Shown one piece after another: positions 23,074 through 27,560 of a stretch of DNA of 27,560 nt. The stretch's first letter is position 1. Every line of letters starts with the position of its first letter. Position numbers and translations under genes: made by a program. Source of the stretch: Saccoglossus kowalevskii (Eukaryota > Hemichordata > Enteropneusta > Harrimaniidae). Location: assembly GCF_000003605.2 (NCBI RefSeq), contig NW_003130384.1, positions 8,698-36,257 on the forward strand, read 5' to 3'. The notes beneath the pieces were generated by a model. The model worked only from the letters and a program-made list of their open reading frames with translations. It ran no database searches and had not been told where the DNA came from.

Positions 23074-23787
23074 CAACACAGCGCTTCATTGGGTCAATGC
23101 ACTGCGTCATTATGTCGATACACCACATCATTGGGCAAATACGCCACGACATTTAGTCAATATACCACGATATTGCGTCGATACACCGCATCATTGGGTC
23201 AATACACCACAATATTGTGTCGATACACCACATCATTGGGTCAATACACCACGACATTTAGTCAACACACGACGATATTACGTCGATACACTGCATCATT
23301 GAGTCAATACACCACGACATTTAGTCAATACAGCACGATATTGCGTCGATACACTGCATCATTGAGTCAATACGCCACGACATTTAGTCAATATACCACG
23401 ATATTGCGTCGATACACTGCATCATTCAGTCAATATACCACGACATTTAGTCAATACAGCACGATATTGCGTCGATACACTGCATCATTGAGTCAATACA
23501 TCACGATATTAAGACGATACACCACGATATTGTGTTGATACACCGCATCATTGGGTCAATACACCACAATATTGTGTCGATACACCACATCATTGGGTCA
23601 ATACACCACGACATTTAGTCAATATACCACGATATTGCGTCGATACACCGCATCATTGGGTCAATACACCACAATATTGTGTCGATACACCACATCATTG
23701 GATCAATACACCACGACATTTAGTCAATACACCACGATATTGTGTCGATACATCGCATCATTGAATCAATACACCGCGTTATTTGGT
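23074..23787 (+). repeat. 21-bp minisatellite with two-tier higher-order structure, 34 units
   Basis: The array divides into exactly 34 units of 21 bp with no insertion or deletion. Units start CAATACACCACG or CGATACACCGCA and end ATTTAGT (type A), ATTGCGT (type B) or ATTGGGT/ATTGAGT (type C). There are also variants B' (ATATTGTGT end) and C' (CACATCATTGGGT end). Units 9-20 (23242-23493) run A-B-C four times, a 63-bp higher-order repeat. Both flanks carry a 105-bp pentamer A-B-C-B'-C', at 23137-23241 and 23599-23703. The segments 23158-23262 and 23620-23724 match at 104 of 105 bases. The DNA stays open in more than one frame because 21 is a multiple of three. The longest frame, from 23089 to 23802, is cut once by TGA at 23536-23538 where other units have CGA. 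It is treated as non-coding satellite DNA. Confidence 0.96.
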
Positions 23788-23842
23788 CAACACAATATGT
23801 GACCGCTTTTAAAACACGAATAGGCGTGTGCGTGTACTTAAT

Positions 23843-23910
23843 CTGGGCGTGGTACAGTGGTACAGTACGTGTTCATCTCGCAACAGGGCGGGGGTTCAAT
23901 TCCCAGTCGA
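23843..23910 (+). mobile_element. tRNA-derived SINE-like head
   Basis: TGGTACAGTGG at 23850-23860 fits the RNA polymerase III A box (TRGCNNAGYGG with one change). GGTTCAATTCC at 23893-23903 fits the B box GGTTCRANNCC. The spacing of about 32 bases is that of a tRNA gene. Between them TGTT-CATCTCGC-AACA can form an anticodon-like arm. The T arm and acceptor stem pair poorly, so it is a tRNA relic, not a working tRNA. Such heads are typical of SINEs. The body would follow from 23911 and could reach the A-rich stretch near 24230, but its end, poly(A) tail and target-site duplication were not identified. SINEs depend on a LINE reverse transcriptase, which is not seen in this window. Confidence 0.6.
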
Positions 23911-26900
23911 ATCAATAGTATAAACCGAAGTCTATTCTCGGCCATTAAACACAGTCTTAGCTTCAGACGAACGACGTCTTACCTAATGTGGACGATAATA
24001 ACTGTCCTCGTTCTCGCTAAATACCCAGTTTAGTTTATTTTCGCAGGTTGATTGGAGGCTGATTTTTCTCATGTGAGCCCTGGTTAGTAATTGTGGTATT
24101 TGCCTGTTGATATGGTTGTAGTACACCTATGGACACATATTGAAAACGTCACTCGGTGTTCAGGTGTGACTGTTACACTTGAAACAGCACGGTTATGAGT
24201 TGACTAACGACTCATACCACGAAAACAGAAAATAAACGCACACACTGCTTCGCCTCATTACCGGTACTGTCAGTGGAACGGGCAAAATGTATACTCAAAA
24301 TGTCTCTTTTTGTATGATCACCATGGTTACCCCAACCAAACCTTATGTATGAATTAGTAACCTACATGCACAGTGACACTTATTACTGATATGCAAAACA
24401 ACTGGTGATTATAAATCCCTAAATAAAAACAATTGTACCAAAAATATTGTAAATGACAACAATGAAACGATAATTGATCCAAATCATGTAATAGTGAAAA
24501 ACAATGTTTACACTAAAAAAAAAGAGAAAAAAAAAACTTGTCACAACTGGCAATATATATATACATATTCATTTTCAGCATGTTTACTGAGCATATTGGA
24601 GTCAACCAGCGGCACACGTGATGAGAGTGATTTCACCAAGAACACCCATTAACGCCCCCTGATTAATAAGTGTATCTCACTGTACATTAAAGATATGGTC
24701 TTGCAAATTAATTTGATGTTTTGCATATTCATGAGTTACACAGATTAAATAGCCATCTATTTATTCCAATATGGTGGTTAATTTACATATTCTGAGGGCT
24801 TATGGGATTGATAAAACAATCAACTGATACAACGTATATGTGACTTCTTGGCTAATAACAATGCAGAGGAGAGAATAAACACGTACATGTAATCTTATAA
24901 TTAAATTCGAAATAAATTATTTAAAAAAAATTAAATATGAATTTCACATTACATCCTGTGCAATGGTATCTACGTCATACCGATCAATGGAACGGCACTT
25001 GGTCGTAACATAAAATCCTTATTCACAAAACGCCACACATAACCGTATGTTGTATGCTGATGTTTACAATGTAATTGAAAGACAACTCAATTTCGTGTTC
25101 ACATAATCATACAGGTACTAATAAAATGCTACTCATATACGAGTTATAAAGCGAGATATGGCGAAGTCAATTACGGCTTGCCGTGTCATTGTTGAGACTT
25201 CGTTCTTTTGTTCACCGCCATGGCGTGTGTTCGGGGGATCACGACATTTTAACAGCCGTGTGTTATGATCAACGGCCGCCTCATACATTACACAGTACAT
25301 TGCCTAGTTCGTTGACATTTCGAATTCCAATTAATTCCAATTCACAACAAATACACATCTGGGTTTTGCATCGCGTATTAATCGATACGGGAGGGCATTA
25401 ATTGTAATTAGTTATTTTAATATGCTAGCCCAGGGCTGTAAAAATAACAATAATTTAGGGAGGCCGTATTTGTGTTATGTTAGTCGTATTTCGATCGAGC
25501 ACTTCTTGCGTGAGCCGATGAATACATTAATATTTAAAGTTAATTTATTCATTGTTGAATCTTATTTAAATTCGTATACTCATGGTGAAGCTATATTGTT
25601 ATTGCTATGGTTTTAATACCCATTCACTACAACAATCAAGGCGCTGAAAAGCAATTATACTATTTTAACTAGAATTTAATATTACATGTGACTATATGTG
25701 AGTTTTCTGCCGATTGACAATTCTTATCATATCAACATGCAATGAACGTTAGGAATAATATTAAAAACATGCCGACTGCTAGACTTTATGTGTTTGTGGT
25801 AAATATATATATATATATATATATCTTTTTTTTTAAATTACCACTTTGTATTATATTATTAATGTTGACAACCAAACGAGATAGTCGCGTTCACTGTTCT
25901 CGTTATAAAAGTGGTGTGTTCAGCGAAGGTAAATTAACAAGTTATTTGTATAAATCATAAGAATTCCTGTCTGATAGATATGTATGTATGTATCTCTTTT
26001 CACCTTGTTCCCTTAAGAACGATAAATCTCCCGGCATGCGTGTCTAAATTGTTGATTGATGTCGACTACCGCAATCCAATAAGCCGCCTACTTGTGTTTT
26101 CAGCAGTGTCTTATCCATCAAGTGAAAATCGATAGACATGAATTCCAAATATGGAATAATTTTTCCTTTGGTGCCTGTTTTGTTGCTTTCTTAACACCTA
26201 TAGATCTGTGAACCGAGATCGAAGCTTTAATATCACATGGGCCACCGCCACGCGAGGTATTTTTCCAATATATCATAATAGGTTTCCCAATTCACTCGTT
26301 CCTGCGTTATTTTTTTGTAAATCGAGGTGCAATGACACACATTGAACATATTCACTCGAATCGATGATAAAAATAATCTGATACACACGTGTTTCATTCG
26401 TATACTACATGTAATTATTGATTTTTAGACGCCGCAGAATCGCCCCATAGTTATCGAAAACAACTCGAGGAAACACCTGTTTCAATAACTTTGTGTTCTT
26501 TCACTTTGTATATATTTTATGATATTTCCCTCACATTCCGTTCTATCCCCTAAAGAAATTTGATCAGCTATACAATTATATCGTGTATCGCAATGCATCC
26601 CGGTATAGAAAATGTATTATCATCTTTATCGCTCAGCCTCATCCCGGGGCAATCCTCTCACATCGTTAACATATACATCCAAATGTTCAGACGACGTGCA
26701 TCATATAGTTCCCCGCCCCATTTGTCCACTTCGGTCATTGAAACACTACCCAACTACTTAGCCTGTGCAGTATTTGTATTTCAATCAAAAAAGATTTTTG
26801 AAATGAAAATCAACAAAATAACAATAAATGAATTGGGAGATGTTAACATAATAGATAAAAATATTTTGACAACCAAGTGTAATCTGACATGCCCTTACTT

Positions 26901-27560
26901 AACCCGTTCTGCATTTTAATTGCCCTTATCATTGTGTCAAGATGACACTTATTATAGATAAAATCAACAGAAGGCATGTATCAGAAATAAGCAGACATAC
27001 ATATCTTGTACATATTAGTTCTTGTTTAGACTTATTTTTTCTTGGTTCAATCGTCGTATTTAGTAGCACGGCGTTGGTGTCTAGTGAAATATGACCAGTG
27101 TTCTTGCTCTTTCGTAGTGCAGTCTTCGATAGTTGATGTTGCAGTAACACGGACTCGTTTAAGAGCACGTCTAAACGTATATGTCAAACAAAAGATACCC
27201 CCCAACCTTTACACACGATGGGATATTAAACCGCCCGATCTGTGAATCAACCAAGTGCTCACACTAATGAGTTGGATGGATTGTTAATAAACGAACGTCA
27301 CTCAAAATAAATCGATTTTCGTATGTGAGTCGATGCCACAAACCATACGCCTTCACGCACAATGCGTAAGGTAATGTAGACAATGTTTGAGGCACATCAC
27401 TTGAAAAAAAAAAAAAAACGCCGGAAATATGTACACGTTGTTTGTATAATACCGCACTGGACAAGTATTAAATAGAAAAAAAAACATGCTGAGGAAATAT
27501 GAACAAAAAGAATTATATTACACGTTCGTGTCTGCTTTGTAAGCCGAGATTATTCAATTT
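23911..27560. other. possible SINE body, then presumed intron 2 without a recognisable gene
   Basis: The first 300 bases or so may be the body of the SINE-like element. They include an inverted repeat TATGAGT (24194-24200) and ACTCATA (24210-24216). The rest has no recognised exon. The longest open stretch, a 119-codon plus-strand frame at 26560-26919, has no known motif. E-boxes CACGTG lie at 24615 and 26396. A run of fifteen A at 27404-27418 is followed by CGCCGGAAAT, with no retroposon recognised beside it. Confidence 0.5.
25803..25824. repeat. TA dinucleotide microsatellite
   Basis: About eleven TA/AT dinucleotides in a row, followed by a T-rich tract. It is a simple repeat. Confidence 0.95.

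Noticed and set aside
26560-26919. 119-codon plus-strand open stretch
   Set aside because: Length is within chance expectation, no recognised motif, and codon use does not look different from non-coding DNA.

Overview
The window reads as AT-rich, gene-poor nuclear DNA from an invertebrate bilaterian animal. There are no closely packed long reading frames. The one certain gene is split by a GT-AG intron, and the rest is intron or intergenic sequence with microsatellites, minisatellites and a tRNA-like retroposon head. The first EF-hand of the gene resembles the insect, lophotrochozoan and deuterostome calbindin-32/calretinin/secretagogin group, so the sequence alone does not fix the phylum.

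Layout. Positions 1-3870 hold no recognisable gene. At 3876-3963 a sharp CpG-dense patch carries a GC box and a YY1-type site, an orphan promoter candidate. Positions 3964-8740 are again featureless AT-rich DNA with one perfect NFI palindrome. Between about 8740 and 9900 lies the 5' flank of the gene. It holds a poly-T tract, an RFX-like X-box, a CACGTG E-box, a perfect CRE, a 140-bp AAAT microsatellite and an NRF1-like site. Two coding exons follow, at 9898-10006 and 10198-10271. They encode the first 61 residues of a calbindin-32-like EF-hand calcium buffer. No later exon was found, so the remaining 17.3 kb is probably its second intron, or at least the start of it.

The putative intron has several repeats. 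A badly decayed tandem repeat of about 90 bp lies at 15909-16330, and a TATAA microsatellite at 18510-18579. A 28-bp minisatellite of six nearly identical copies lies at 20486-20652, and a GC-rich decayed repeat fragment at 20908-21100. The most striking feature is a 714-bp array at 23074-23787 of exactly 34 units of 21 bp with no length change. It is organised into two higher-order patterns and is followed 55 bp later by a tRNA-derived SINE-like head with A and B boxes.

No complete gene set, operon, CRISPR array or intact mobile element is visible. The best leads for something new are the two-tier 21-bp satellite and its tRNA-like neighbour, the decayed 90-bp repeat, the orphan CpG/YY1 patch, and a local excess of RFX-type (CCATGGCAA) and E-box (CACGTG) motifs around a neuronal-type calcium-binding gene.
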